The notes under the pieces are model-generated. The model saw nothing but the letters and a program-made list of their open reading frames with translations. It was not told the origin of the DNA and ran no database searches. This document shows positions 43,626 through 52,170 of a stretch of 64,000 nt of DNA, piece by piece. Each line of letters begins with the position of its first letter. The stretch's first letter is position 1. A program made the position numbers and the translations under genes. Source of the stretch: Stichopus chloronotus (taxonomy: Eukaryota > Echinodermata > Holothuroidea > Aspidochirotida > Stichopodidae); assembly GCA_021234535.1 (NCBI GenBank), contig CM037833.1, forward strand, positions 3,850,397-3,914,396, given 5' to 3'.

Positions 43626-43850
43626 ATATATATATTTTGTGATTAACACCTTTGAATGTGTGGTTTAGATAGATGTTAGACTTGTTTTTGATGTTTATTG
43701 TGATGTCCGTTCAATTTTGTTTGTGTTTGCGATTTCAGAGACTGCTTGGTTTGTCTAAATAAACTGTTACAAACTGGAGACTGGTGTCGATTACTGATGT
43801 TTACTCGCTAGGGACCCAGAGTACGTCCCCTTCCGGGTGCGCTTCGTTTC
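43626..43850 (+). repeat. Gypsy-4 5' LTR, right-hand part
   Basis: Directly after Gypsy-3, AT-rich sequence leads to TAAATAAACTGTTAC (a poly-A signal type) and ends CTTCGTTTCA before a second primer-binding site. No second copy of this LTR occurs in the window. Its left part is missing where Gypsy-3 abuts it, as expected if Gypsy-3 inserted into this LTR and the far side was later lost. Confidence 0.6.
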
Positions 43851-43868
43851 AGTGGTGTCAGAAGTGGG
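43851..43868 (+). promoter_or_regulatory. Gypsy-4 primer-binding site
   Basis: GTGGTGTCAGAAGTGGGG is the common 'TGGTGTCAGAAGTGGG' form found after the 5' LTR in many Ty3/gypsy elements, and differs from the Gypsy-3 site. Confidence 0.7.
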
Positions 43869-44232
43869 GATCTTCTTCGCCGGTCATCTGAGGTCAACTC
43901 CACGAATTCATATTGCGACTCGAGGGTCTGTCCGCTGTCGTCGTCCCGAGGTGAACCCTCCTGTCCAGAACCATTCGGAGATCAGAAAGGTCTACCAAGC
44001 AGTCTCAGCCCAATGGAGGAGGTGTTGTACTTTTATCATATGAGTGAATTTTGAATCATTGTTTAATTTGAGAGATTGGTTTCATACTGTATTTGATGCT
44101 AAAAAATTAGATTTGGATTTGGTAACTCCCCAAAACAGAACGATAGCTCCCAGATTATACTAGCACATTGTATTTATAGAACACATTTGTATTCGATGTA
44201 AATTGGTGTTGTGGTGACTTTAGTACGTAGGA

Positions 44233-44916
44233 TTGTTCTGGTATTGCAAGATGCCACCAAAACAGGTTGTTGATATTTCCATGATGACCCAGTTCTTCCG
44301 GCAGGCTATGGGTTTTCAGGGCATCCCACCAAATACATTGATGAAGTTTGCGGGCTCTCCACGCAGACCAGGTGATCCTTCACTTTTAGAATGGCTTGAT
44401 GAGTTCAATGAAGCCGTTGAATCATTTACACTCGATGATAAGGAAAAAGCCAAAGCCCTCATTGACCATTTAACAGGAGCAGCCGAGGAGATTTTGTGCT
44501 TATCAGAAGACAAACGTTCTAAATCTAGTGAGGTCATCAATGCATTGAAACTCTGTTTCGGGTCAGATGAAACTGTAAAGTCATTAAGCAGTGCATTTTA
44601 TAATACCGCCCAGCGTGAAGGAGAATCATTGACCGACTTATGTCGTAAACTGCTTCGATTCTACAGCAGGATGGAAGCTACCGCACCAACCCAGAAGGAC
44701 CAGGCAGCCTTAAAGCAGTTAAGGGATCGTGCTCTGCGAGATCAGTTTGCCCGTGGGGCTAGGGAGGCTTGGGTTCGCAGAGAACTACGCAGAATTGACG
44801 TAGCCACCAAAGACGACTCATTTGAAGTGATGAGAAGAGAGGCTTTACTACTATTTAATGATCCAGAACCAGAAGACATGTCTGGTTTGCCAGCAGCAAA
44901 TGCTTTGAATCAATAA
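44233..44916 (+). CDS. Gypsy-4 gag (PNMA-like capsid)
   Basis: An intact 227-codon frame. The likely start is the ATG at 44251, giving MPPKQVVDISMMTQFFRQ; the frame's upstream ATG at 44233 adds six residues. It has the helical gag capsid fold: SLLEWLDEFNEAVESFTLDD, KAKALIDHLTGAAEEIL, VINALKLCFGSDETVKSL, FYNTAQREGESLTDLCRKLL and a basic C-terminal domain with RDQFARGAREAWVRRELRR. Such proteins form particles; PNMA-type host genes derive from similar gags. It lacks a zinc knuckle and is followed by unrelated DNA instead of pol, so the element is truncated. Because the frame is open, host use cannot be excluded. Confidence 0.8.
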   Translation: MFWYCKMPPKQVVDISMMTQFFRQAMGFQGIPPNTLMKFAGSPRRPGDPSLLEWLDEFNEAVESFTLDDKEKAKALIDHLTGAAEEILCLSEDKRSKSSEVINALKLCFGSDETVKSLSSAFYNTAQREGESLTDLCRKLLRFYSRMEATAPTQKDQAALKQLRDRALRDQFARGAREAWVRRELRRIDVATKDDSFEVMRREALLLFNDPEPEDMSGLPAANALNQ

Positions 44917-45134
44917 AATTTTATTGTTCTTCCCATATTCCTAAAGTGTAAAAGTCTGCGCATACATTCATTTTGCAGTTCTATGTCAACTCAATATTAT
45001 ACAATTTGCGGGGTATTCCCTATATACAGTTATAATGAAAAAAATGATCTCGTAAAATTAATTCTAAATATCAAATGAATGCAATTTAATAATTTTCATT
45101 CTATAAGTTCCTGACATTACATATCTCACCTTTC
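44917..45134. other. Junction between Gypsy-4 gag and U2
   Basis: AT-rich and without domain. Gypsy-4 ends somewhere here, since no pol follows. Confidence 0.4.
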
Positions 45135-45600
45135 CTAGTTACAAGATCTTTTCCATTGCTGAGCATCAGGAAGGGCTGGGACCCACCTTTTGACTTTTTT
45201 GTTTCTGTTCTCAAGAACTAAGTCAGCAGACTCTCCCCTTGTTTCATCAAATGATTCTGTTGCACGTACATGTTCAGCGATATCTGCAGGGTATTTTAGG
45301 CGATCGAATACATCCAAATTCTCAAGCTTTCTGTACTTAGGGTGTCTTCGTCCCCACCAGATCGGAGAAAATTTACGACGCGCCGCCATCATTGCATCCA
45401 TGTTGTTCTTCCGCATTCCTCATGATGATTTTCTGGCCATTAGACTTAGGTTGCAAGTTGAAGCTCTTTTAATCTCTGCCCTGAAACTTGATCTCTTCAG
45501 CAAACACACTTCACTGAGCTCTGTGAGGTGCAAGAGTTTATTTACATATTGACTAGCTTTGAATTGAACATCCTCTTGCCAGAACATTGTGTGCACAGCT
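45135..45600 (-). pseudogene. U2 family gene, C-terminal part
   Basis: Minus-strand frame from about 45600 with FWQEDVQFKASQYVNKLLHL and, after a stop near 45425, MRKNNMDAMMAARRKFSPIW, GRRHPKYRKLENLDVFDRLKY and a tail with NKKVKRWVPALPD, stop at 45135. The order and direction continue the U2 frame at 45743-46726. From memory, 'RKNN...ARxKFxxxWxxRxHPxYxxIE' occurs near the end of multi-copy predicted proteins in cnidarians and echinoderms that have no agreed function. There is no zinc or membrane motif in this part. A hairpin lies between it and the central frame. Confidence 0.5.
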
Positions 45601-45683
45601 AATTGAGATGTTTGATTGGTTATGTAATAAATCCATAGTCACACAGTGGAGAATGCTTCTCATCACTCACTGAAACCAACTGG

Positions 45684-45716
45684 AAAACCCGCCGCACAGT
45701 TAATGCGGCGGGTTTT
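45684..45716. other. Perfect 13-bp GC-rich hairpin
   Basis: AAAACCCGCCGCA, loop CAGTTAA, then TGCGGCGGGTTTT followed by one more T. The arms are exactly complementary. It has the shape of a bacterial rho-independent terminator but sits in AT-rich animal DNA inside the U2 pseudogene, so a foldback or miniature-element end is likelier. Confidence 0.85.
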
Positions 45717-45742
45717 TAGATGCAACCTAAATCTAACGGGAA

Positions 45743-46726
45743 TTAGAGAGGCATGTCAAAAAAAAAAAACCCGGCGAGAAGGTAATCAAGGATCATCTCA
45801 CACATACACAAATAACACGGATTTTTAACGTCTTTTGCGAGCCAGGTTTCGAAGTTGTCAACCGTTGGCTCAATTTTCTTGCTAAGACAGAATGTAATAA
45901 ATGGTACCACTAATTCCTCTGCGGTTCCTTCAAGGGCTACCGTTAGCATTTGCCAAGATTTATGATGGTCACTACCACTTTTCAAGTACTTCTGTGCTTT
46001 TTCGGATTTGAAACCAAGCATTTTACGTAGACCTTTCAAGAAAATTTCCCAGTTTAGTTCTAGAAATGCACGACTCATGTTAAGTTCAAAATGTCCCCCT
46101 CCCGGACGAAGAAGAACCCATCCATATTCTGTCAAACTGTTATCCATTATTGACCTCAGGATAAGGTATGGGACGCCATCACAGAAAACACTGACCCACT
46201 TACTGTTGTCATCATCCGTACATTCTGTGCTTTGGGTGATACCCGAAACTCTTTGAAGATGGTGTATAACCACTTTAAGTCTTTCATAGGAGTTAAGATT
46301 GACCATACATGGTTCTCTTACGGTGACAAACGCCTTCCCTTTGTGATGAGAAGGGATGTTTTCATACATTTTGCGATTTTCCTTGATTTTTTCTTCTGTA
46401 ATAAGGGCATTGCCTCCAATGACTGATACCCTAGCAATATACTCTGAAGCTTTCTTAGCGTTCTGCCTCTGAGGAGCTTCAACTTCTAATTCCAGTGCGG
46501 AGCTTTGCCATTGACGTCTTCTCGGTTCATCTGAATCCTTTGACATGGAAAGTTCAATGTCGACGTCATCATGGATTTCATTTCCATCATGGGCTTGTTC
46601 AGCTAAAACCACATCTATTTTCTGTTTTGAAGAAGTCCTCGTAAAATTCTCTAAAAAAATTCTCACATGTTTTGTCATGCTGGTTAAGCTGATCCAGTAT
46701 ATTTGGGACATTCCTTGGATCAACAA
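45743..46726 (-). pseudogene. U2 family gene, central domain
   Basis: A 327-codon frame, the longest in this area. Its first 45 residues are out of frame with U2; genuine sequence begins around residue 30-40. Blocks include RRRQWQSSALELEVEAPQRQ, GNALITEEKIKENRKMYENI, WVSVFCDGVPYLILRSI, LLRPGGGHFELNMSRAFLEL, MLGFKSEKAQKYLKSGSDHH followed by KSWQM, and EELVVPFITFCL. The CDGVPY aspartate, GGGH and DHHKSW motifs suggest an enzyme-like fold, but I cannot assign a superfamily; a nuclease or transposase role is only a guess. The C-terminal 20 residues are low-complexity read-through. Confidence 0.6.
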
Positions 46727-47165
46727 ACCAACAGCTCCGCGTTAAATCTTCTCTTGTTTGGTGATCATCGTTAGAATTTTGCAATTGGATCACAGTAGTA
46801 ATGGCGCTCAAAGTAACTTTTGAAGTTTCACTGATTCTATAGGATTTTCCTACATTTCACCATTCTTTATTCTTTGTACAACATTTTTCACAATTACACG
46901 GGCCTAACTCAGCACTAGGATCGATTTCAACAAACCCTGATTCTTGAGGGACTTCATGATGATTTTGATCGCTACTTTCAGTGAAATCATCTTTCAAAAA
47001 TGTGCGTTTTACATGATTGATACAACCTAGGCAAACGTTTTGTCTTCTCTTTCTGTTCCTATGGTTGTTTATCAGCTTTAAGGAGACGAACTTCTCGTAA
47101 ACTTTCTTGCTTACCTTTTTGTTGTTTATGTCAATGACATGGTTAGACGAAGTTTGAATTTTCGA
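46599..47165 (-). pseudogene. U2 family gene, N-terminal part without ATG
   Basis: Upstream U2 sequence in a frame with no methionine codon. From 47165: NNKKVSKKVYEKFVSLKLIN, then NRKRRQNVCLGCINHVKRTF, then a LGPCNCEKCCTKNKEW block, a TGA at about 46857, and in the same frame SAITTVIQLQNSNDDHQTRE and NVPNILDQLNQHDKTCENFF to 46599. The C-x2-C pair and the CNCEKCC cluster may bind zinc. The frame overlaps the central U2 frame by a shift near 46620. An N-terminal exon upstream is possible. The single internal stop and one shift are mild damage. Confidence 0.5.
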
Positions 47166-47169
47166 TTAA

Positions 47170-48200
47170 GTTAATGGATTAACGCAAGTACACACCCTTG
47201 CAAATTGTCCACTAAACAGTGTCCTTTGTTTCATTTTCCTTTTCCGTCCATCTGCCCTTTGCTCAGCGTGGTTTACGTGATTGCTAACGATGATTTGATG
47301 TCAGGCTTATACTGCTAACTTTTGAATCTCAGAGCCAGTTATATGAATGATAGTGAAAGAAAGACAAACAACGTTTAAATTTTCAAATTATGGCCCATCT
47401 ACGCTATAATTGCAACGCTTTATGATTGGTCCATATTTTCACGTGAGGAAATTTAGCCCAATTTAGCTACTTTTCCGAAAGTAGCCAAAATGGGATACCA
47501 TATCTCATTTGGGCTATTGAAGACCAATCGTTCTTGTTATACTAAAGTACTAAGTCCGTATCTCCTTCCGTTTTCGAGTTAACTTAATGTAAAAAAAATG
47601 GCATTAGACTCCACTGTGTACATTTTTTTCATCCAGTAAATGTTATATTATAATCAAATAACTATTTGCTGTAGTTGTTAATGAAAAATATGCAAAAATT
47701 ACTTGAAAATGATAATTTAAAAATGTAAAGGGAACATATCATAAATTAACCAATAATCTAAAACAAGATATAGGCCTAATGCAAGTATCCGACCGATAAT
47801 GAAAAAAATGATAATGTAATAACTCTTTGAAGCAATAGAAGGATAGTACAGAACCTTTTTACAGTAGACTACAAACTGCTAGACTATCAAATTGATGAAG
47901 GCAGAATTTATGTAGAGTTTCGCACAAAGCTCGGAACTTTTCAACACAACAGCACAAAATTTCACACAAATTTCCCTCCATGTACACGAATGATCCCAGA
48001 AAGGAGCCTCAAACTGTGAAATAATTACACTAATAGTTTCACGAGTTACAGATTAAGAATACATAACGATTTGTTTATATACCATAGTCTCATTTTCTTG
48101 ACTGGTAATGAATATGCATAATTTGTGGGTCAAGCGTCATGCATGAAGTAATTCGCTATGTACGTACTATATTTGTGTACGTAGTACGATCGATCCAGCG
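47170..48200. other. No gene; holds repeat R2 copy 1
   Basis: AT-rich stretch with the R2 repeat at about 47560-47950. It otherwise holds no domain. The last 50 bases before the ATG at 48203 contain two TACGTAC words. Confidence 0.4.
47560..47950 (+). repeat. Dispersed repeat R2, copy 1
   Basis: Shares words and order with 55790-56100: CTCCTTCCGTTTTCGA, AAATGATAATTTAAAA, TATCCGACCGATAATG, TAGACTACAAACTG. Both are AT-rich and non-coding. Similarity is partial and was judged by eye. Confidence 0.5.
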
Positions 48201-48202
48201 CC

Positions 48203-48358
48203 ATGGAGTCATTAGAGTTGCCGGTGAGACGATCGGAAATCACGACTGTCATCAAAAGCCCGGGATTTTATGCAGCAATATCACTCGGACAATGTAATAA
48301 TGACCCGAAAAACGCTAAAAGACGCTGGTGGAAACCAACCGAACTCTTTGTCGTCGAC
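48203..48358 (+). CDS. Candidate first coding exon, 52 codons
   Basis: An ATG in strong Kozak context (GCGCCATGG) opens a frame MESLELPVRRSEITTVIKSP ... RRWWKPTELFVVD that reaches a consensus splice donor GAC|GTAAGT at 48359 in phase 0. The amino-acid content is protein-like and unlike neighbouring AT-rich DNA. No domain is recognised. The next plausible coding block on this strand (49705, U1 copy 2) does not join in phase at the visible acceptors, so I do not claim they form one gene. The frame continues open to 48442 if unspliced. Confidence 0.45.
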
Positions 48359-48442
48359 GTAAGTGGGCGTCGCTATGATGTAAAAGTAAAATTTAAAATC
48401 AGCAGGGTGGGCTTAGGGGACAGTATATCGCGCTTAGCCTAG

Positions 48443-49700
48443 CTAGCTGTACGGTACTACATGTTCATTTACGTGAAGAGAAGCAAGTACATAAGTTGTA
48501 GGTTGCAATAGCATGACACGAGTATTGTCCATACGCGTACTTGTTTATGCCATCATTGTAGGGGTCAGAAACTGTATGGAAAATGACTCGTTACGCTTGT
48601 TAGCGGCCGTTAACATTACGGGCATGTAGTGTAGGCCCTGCCTAAGCCTGCGCTATGCAGGTATATACGGCCACCCTGCATAATCTTTTCCCAGGATGGT
48701 TGAGGGCAAATTGATTTGTCAAAATATTTCAAATTTATCTGTAAATCAGTGTCAGGTTCATGATCCAAGGGTATGGTTATTTAGTGTCTCGCATTATGGT
48801 GTCATCAAATTAATAACAAACTGTCATTCAGTCATCCAATGAAAAACAATAAATAAATGTACTTCTATCCTCCGGAGAGGAAGTTGGGGTGCAACTATAG
48901 AATACCCTGCAATGAAATAAGTCCACGGCGTAGCCCACTACGCCGTCACGGCGTAGCCAGTGTAGCCACATCAAGGAAAAGCTTTGGACTTAGGATTTTT
49001 CCCAATATTTGTTAACCTTGCTGCATGCAATTGTGCACTCGACCAGGAGAATGTCTTTGCTTCATGGCGTAGCCGGTGGAGCCGGCGTAGCCACTCCAGG
49101 AGAAGCAATTCGACTTGGTTTTTCTTCACGATGTAGCCGGCGTAGCCACTTGGGTGGATAGCTTTGGACTTCAGTTCACTTTGCTAACTTACATGCACTA
49201 GACCCATATCAAGTATGGAAGTGAACGACGTAACCACTTAATTTTGGGGGTGTTTTCGCGTGGTGGGGTCTTCTATAGTTACTCCGAAGTTAGAGCTGGG
49301 CAGTAGCTTTGTCATTGGTATGACAGTAAATTGTTTTTTAAATAGTAAACATTTCAGTTGGTGAGAACAGCTAGCCAGGGCTACATACATAGAGCACAGA
49401 ATTGTGCGTTTTGTTGAAAAATGTATAGAATGAGGCATTATAATCCTTGGAAAATGATTAAAGGTGACTGAACTTCTTTGTGTTTTAAAGGCTGTTTCAT
49501 CATAATTTGTAGCAGCCCAACCCTTTGATATGTACATTACAAAACAGGTGTAAGATGGAAATGGCATTTTATATATCTGATCTGATTTGACAGGCAAGGA
49601 AATGTATGCAAATGAGTACATATTAGCACTTGTGCACGCTGCTTTATCTTTCAGACAGTTCAACAAACACACTCACCTGCCACCCAATTCTTAAAGTGAA
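48443..49700. other. No recognised gene; GTAGCC repeat
   Basis: Holds the GGCGTAGCC repeat at 48922-49165. A 144-codon minus frame at 49238-49672 has no motif and unremarkable composition; I treat it as chance or antisense. Confidence 0.4.
48922..49165. repeat. Degenerate GGCGTAGCC array
   Basis: Repeated GGCGTAGCC(A/G)G(T/C)GTAGCC words with spaced GAAAAGCTTTGGACTT or GATAGCTTTGGACTT segments, about 100-bp period and three units. It begins with CACGGCGTAGCCCACTACGCCGT, partly palindromic. Confidence 0.6.
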
Positions 49701-49704
49701 ACAG

Positions 49705-49895
49705 GTTTGGATTTGAAGAAAGCCCTTTGCAACAGGAAGAAGCAAGATCCTGGTATTTGCTTAACAGTAGATTGTGACGACGATGCATTCTACCAAATCT
49801 TTAAGCAAGATGGTAAGGTTTTTGTGTCAAATTCTGAACTTGAGAGACTCTTAGGAGAAGGAAGTCACTTGAGCGTGGCAATTTTTGCTTTATAA
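49705..49895 (+). pseudogene. U1 copy 2, N-terminal block
   Basis: Frame following a possible acceptor AACAG|GT at 49704: DLKKALCNRKKQDPGICLTV then DCDDDAFYQIFKQDGKVFV and SNSELERLLGEGSHLSVAIF, ending at 49895. The L-E-R-L-L-G block is typical of the N-terminal part of this family as I remember it. The start shown by the first TTG is not a true initiation codon. It lies upstream of the charged block at 50243 and in the same direction. Confidence 0.4.
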
Positions 49896-50242
49896 GTGAA
49901 GGCACCGCAAATGTGCAGCTTTGCAAAAGACAGCCCGTAAGGGAGTTCCTTTATTCTGAGGTGGGTCTCATCAATTACCTTAAATCTTGCAAGTCACCAT
50001 TTGAAATGTAAAAATGTTGCTCTGTTGATCATAGTTGAAGTTTTGGACATAGGACATTTTGTGAATTTGGTTTTGGGAAGAGGAGATGGTGCTAGCTGAC
50101 AGCTAGATTGCTTCTAGTTAGTAAACTATCTCAAGCCTTGAATGGTAATCATTTGAAATGAGAATTCTTTTTAATCTATCATGGACATGGCTAACAATTT
50201 TGCCACTATTAATGCCAGTATTCCTATGGTAAAGGATTTGAT

Positions 50243-50536
50243 ATGGTCAAACATCACTCTTTTTCACTAATAGAGCAAAATTACTGTTCTGGCTTGATAT
50301 TTAAGCAACGATTAGAAAGTCAAATAAGAACTTATTGTACACAACTTATCAAACGTATAAGAATAGCCAAAGAAGGAGGGTCCAGTACAAAAAGATTCAT
50401 TGAGTGGATGAATGAACATCCCGTGTGGAAGGTTAAAGTGATTGTTAGTGAAGTGCCAAATCTTCAGCTAAAGCATGACAACGATAACTTAAAAGAAAAA
50501 AAGTTGAGAGGTTACAGATTAAAAGAAGGTATCTAA
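50243..50536 (+). pseudogene. U1 copy 2, charged helical block
   Basis: Frame reading QIRTYCTQLIKRIRIAKEGG, then SSTKRFIEWMNEHPVWKVKV, then EVPNLQLKHDNDNLKEKKL. Copy 1 has the equivalent order (CNQSKAKGGRQMKNLLEDWK, then KRKLDDGIKSQ). The C-terminal part is coiled-coil-like and strongly basic. It could be a DNA-binding or oligomerisation region; that is inference. Confidence 0.55.
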
Positions 50537-50669
50537 AGACAAAACGGAAATCATACCACAAGAAACTGGCTCAACCAAAAAAAAACCCAGTTGCTTCTTT
50601 CTAACCTGAGAAAGGAGGCTGACTAGATCAAGGAATGCCTGTAGTAGATGTCATCGGTACAGATTATTA

Positions 50670-51050
50670 AAAGAAATGAGTAGTGATTGTGCACTGGCTC
50701 TTAAGTTCCTTGGATTTCAAGGTTATGATGTTCAGACAGTTGTTAGGCAGAACAAAATGACAGAGGTTAGAAACACTAAATATTGTAAACCATACTCAAG
50801 CTGATCGTGCACAGAATAAAACTAAAGATGACAGGTTAGATGCCATTGATCTAGCCCTGCTTGTTAAACATATGCATGATATATCAGATCTGGGGTACAG
50901 TAAAATTGCTAAGATTTCTGAGTTACCATCTCTGTCTGCACTTAGGAAGCGAAGAACAGTTTTGAACAAAACACTTTCAATAACAGAAACTGATGGTAGC
51001 ACACCTGGAGTACAAAGAGACTTGAGGGAGATAATAAAGACTGACTGAGG
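50670..51050 (+). pseudogene. U1 copy 2, middle block (few ATG codons)
   Basis: Two frames. About 50663-50790 reads RLLKEMSSDCALALKFLGFQ then GYDVQTVVRQNKMTE. About 50770-51048 reads DRLDAIDLALLVKHMHDISD then LGYSKIAKISELPSLSALRK and RRTVLNKTLSITETDGSTPG. The second frame has one ATG near its middle, so start-codon-based gene finding would miss most of it. It is followed immediately, after a stop and shift, by the GDGTW block. Confidence 0.5.
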
Positions 51051-51052
51051 AG

Positions 51053-51298
51053 TTGGCCCAAAAAGGAATCATCGGTCCCGAGAACAAAACAGTTACCGTG
51101 AAATTAGCAGGGGATGGTACATGGACAGGCAAGCACATTCATGTAGTAAATGTTACATGTGCAATTATAAATGAAGGAACAGCAAATTCTCCCAATGGAA
51201 ATTACCCACTGGTTATCTATTGTGGATCTGAAAGCTATTCAGTTCTAAAAGAACAGCTCAGCTCTGTTGTGGAATTTTTGTGCATTGTCATATGGTAA
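51053..51298 (+). pseudogene. U1 copy 2, GDGTW core block
   Basis: Frame with QKGIIGPENKTVTVKLAGDG then GTWTGKHIHVVNVTCAIINE and NGNYPLVIYCGSESYSVLKE QL. Copy 1 carries GDGTWVGKPLYLVN and GNHIWAIAKV. The aspartate of GDGTW is a candidate catalytic residue: its context, small residues on both sides followed by beta strands, is like the first aspartate of RNase H-fold transposases. The first residue shown by the ORF caller is a TTG, not a start. Confidence 0.6.
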
Positions 51299-51345
51299 TG
51301 TTACCTATAATATAAGGTGGAGACTACAAATTTCTTCTCTGTATC

Positions 51346-51576
51346 ACTGGATTGAAGTCTGCATCTTCAAAATATCCATGCCTGTACTGTAAGTTAGAAA
51401 AATATAAATTTTGGCACATAAATGCAATAGCAGCAAAAAGAACTGTAGAGGAAATTATATCACTTTCACAGAAAAGTTCGAACCCTTATACATGTTGTAA
51501 GGAGCCAATATTTTTATCTCTTGACAGAACTTGTATAGATCTGCCACATCTTTTCCTCCGTATATCTGACCGTTGA
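51346..51576 (+). pseudogene. U1 copy 2, CxxC and HLFLRISD block
   Basis: Frame reading ITGLKSASSKYPCLYCKLEK, then RTVEEIISLSQKSSNPYTCC, ending with CIDLPHLFLRISD just before a stop at 51574. A C-x2-C pair followed some 60 residues later by an H-L-F-L-R-I block resembles, in outline, the zinc-binding insertion between catalytic residues in some RNase H-fold transposases. This similarity is my inference; sequence identity to a named family was not tested. Confidence 0.5.
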
Positions 51577-51704
51577 CTTAATCAGCTTATCCTAGAGATG
51601 CAAAGGTTGGATAGCATTGCTAAAAATTCTAATGTCAACATTCTGTCAAAAGAAAAACAGCCACACTGTCATGAGCTTGCAAATGTGCTTGTAAGTGGCG
51701 TGAT

Positions 51705-52170
51705 ATGACTGGACCAGAGAAACTGCAACTTTTCACTAAGTTAGATAAGTTACACACAGTTTTTGACTACTTACCTAGAGATTTCAGTATTAAAACTAGA
51801 AAACTGTGGGAAGATTTCTACAAAATCTATGTACACCTGCAGTCTTTTTCACCAAGTGAATCTGATGTAGCGTTTACTTCTAAACTGGAGGACTTGAAGA
51901 AGATGAATTTTGATTGGCATGACCGCTTCTTGGAATTATTCCAAGATAACACTGTCACTCCCTACATTCATTTAATGGTACAGCATGTGCCTGAGCAATT
52001 GAAAAAGTGAAGATCTTTATTAATATACAGTGGCCACGGTCTTGAAAAATTCAATGAAGTGGCAACTGCTGACTTTTTTCGATCAACCAATCACCACACT
52101 GGTGTTGAAACCCTACTACAAATTATGCAAAAACATAACAGGAAACAATGGCTAACAAAATCAAACTTAA
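51705..52170 (+). pseudogene. U1 copy 2, C-terminal block
   Basis: Frame with MTGPEKLQLFTKLDKLHTVF, DFSIKTRKLWEDFYKIYVHL and TVTPYIHLMVQHVPEQLKK, stop at 52010. Beyond the stop, in a neighbouring reading, YSGHGLEKFNEVATADFF and RSTNHHTG continue to about 52100. The GLEKFNE glutamate is a candidate final catalytic residue. The order of all U1 blocks over 49.7-52.2 kb is unbroken, so this is one degraded gene of at least 600 codons without obvious introns. Confidence 0.55.

Noticed and set aside
45684..45716. Bacterial transcription terminator
   Set aside because: The shape is right, but the surroundings are animal transposon DNA with no bacterial genes; kept only as a hairpin.
49238..49672. 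144-codon minus-strand open frame
   Set aside because: No motif, no homologous block in other U1 or U2 copies, and composition explained by AT-rich DNA.
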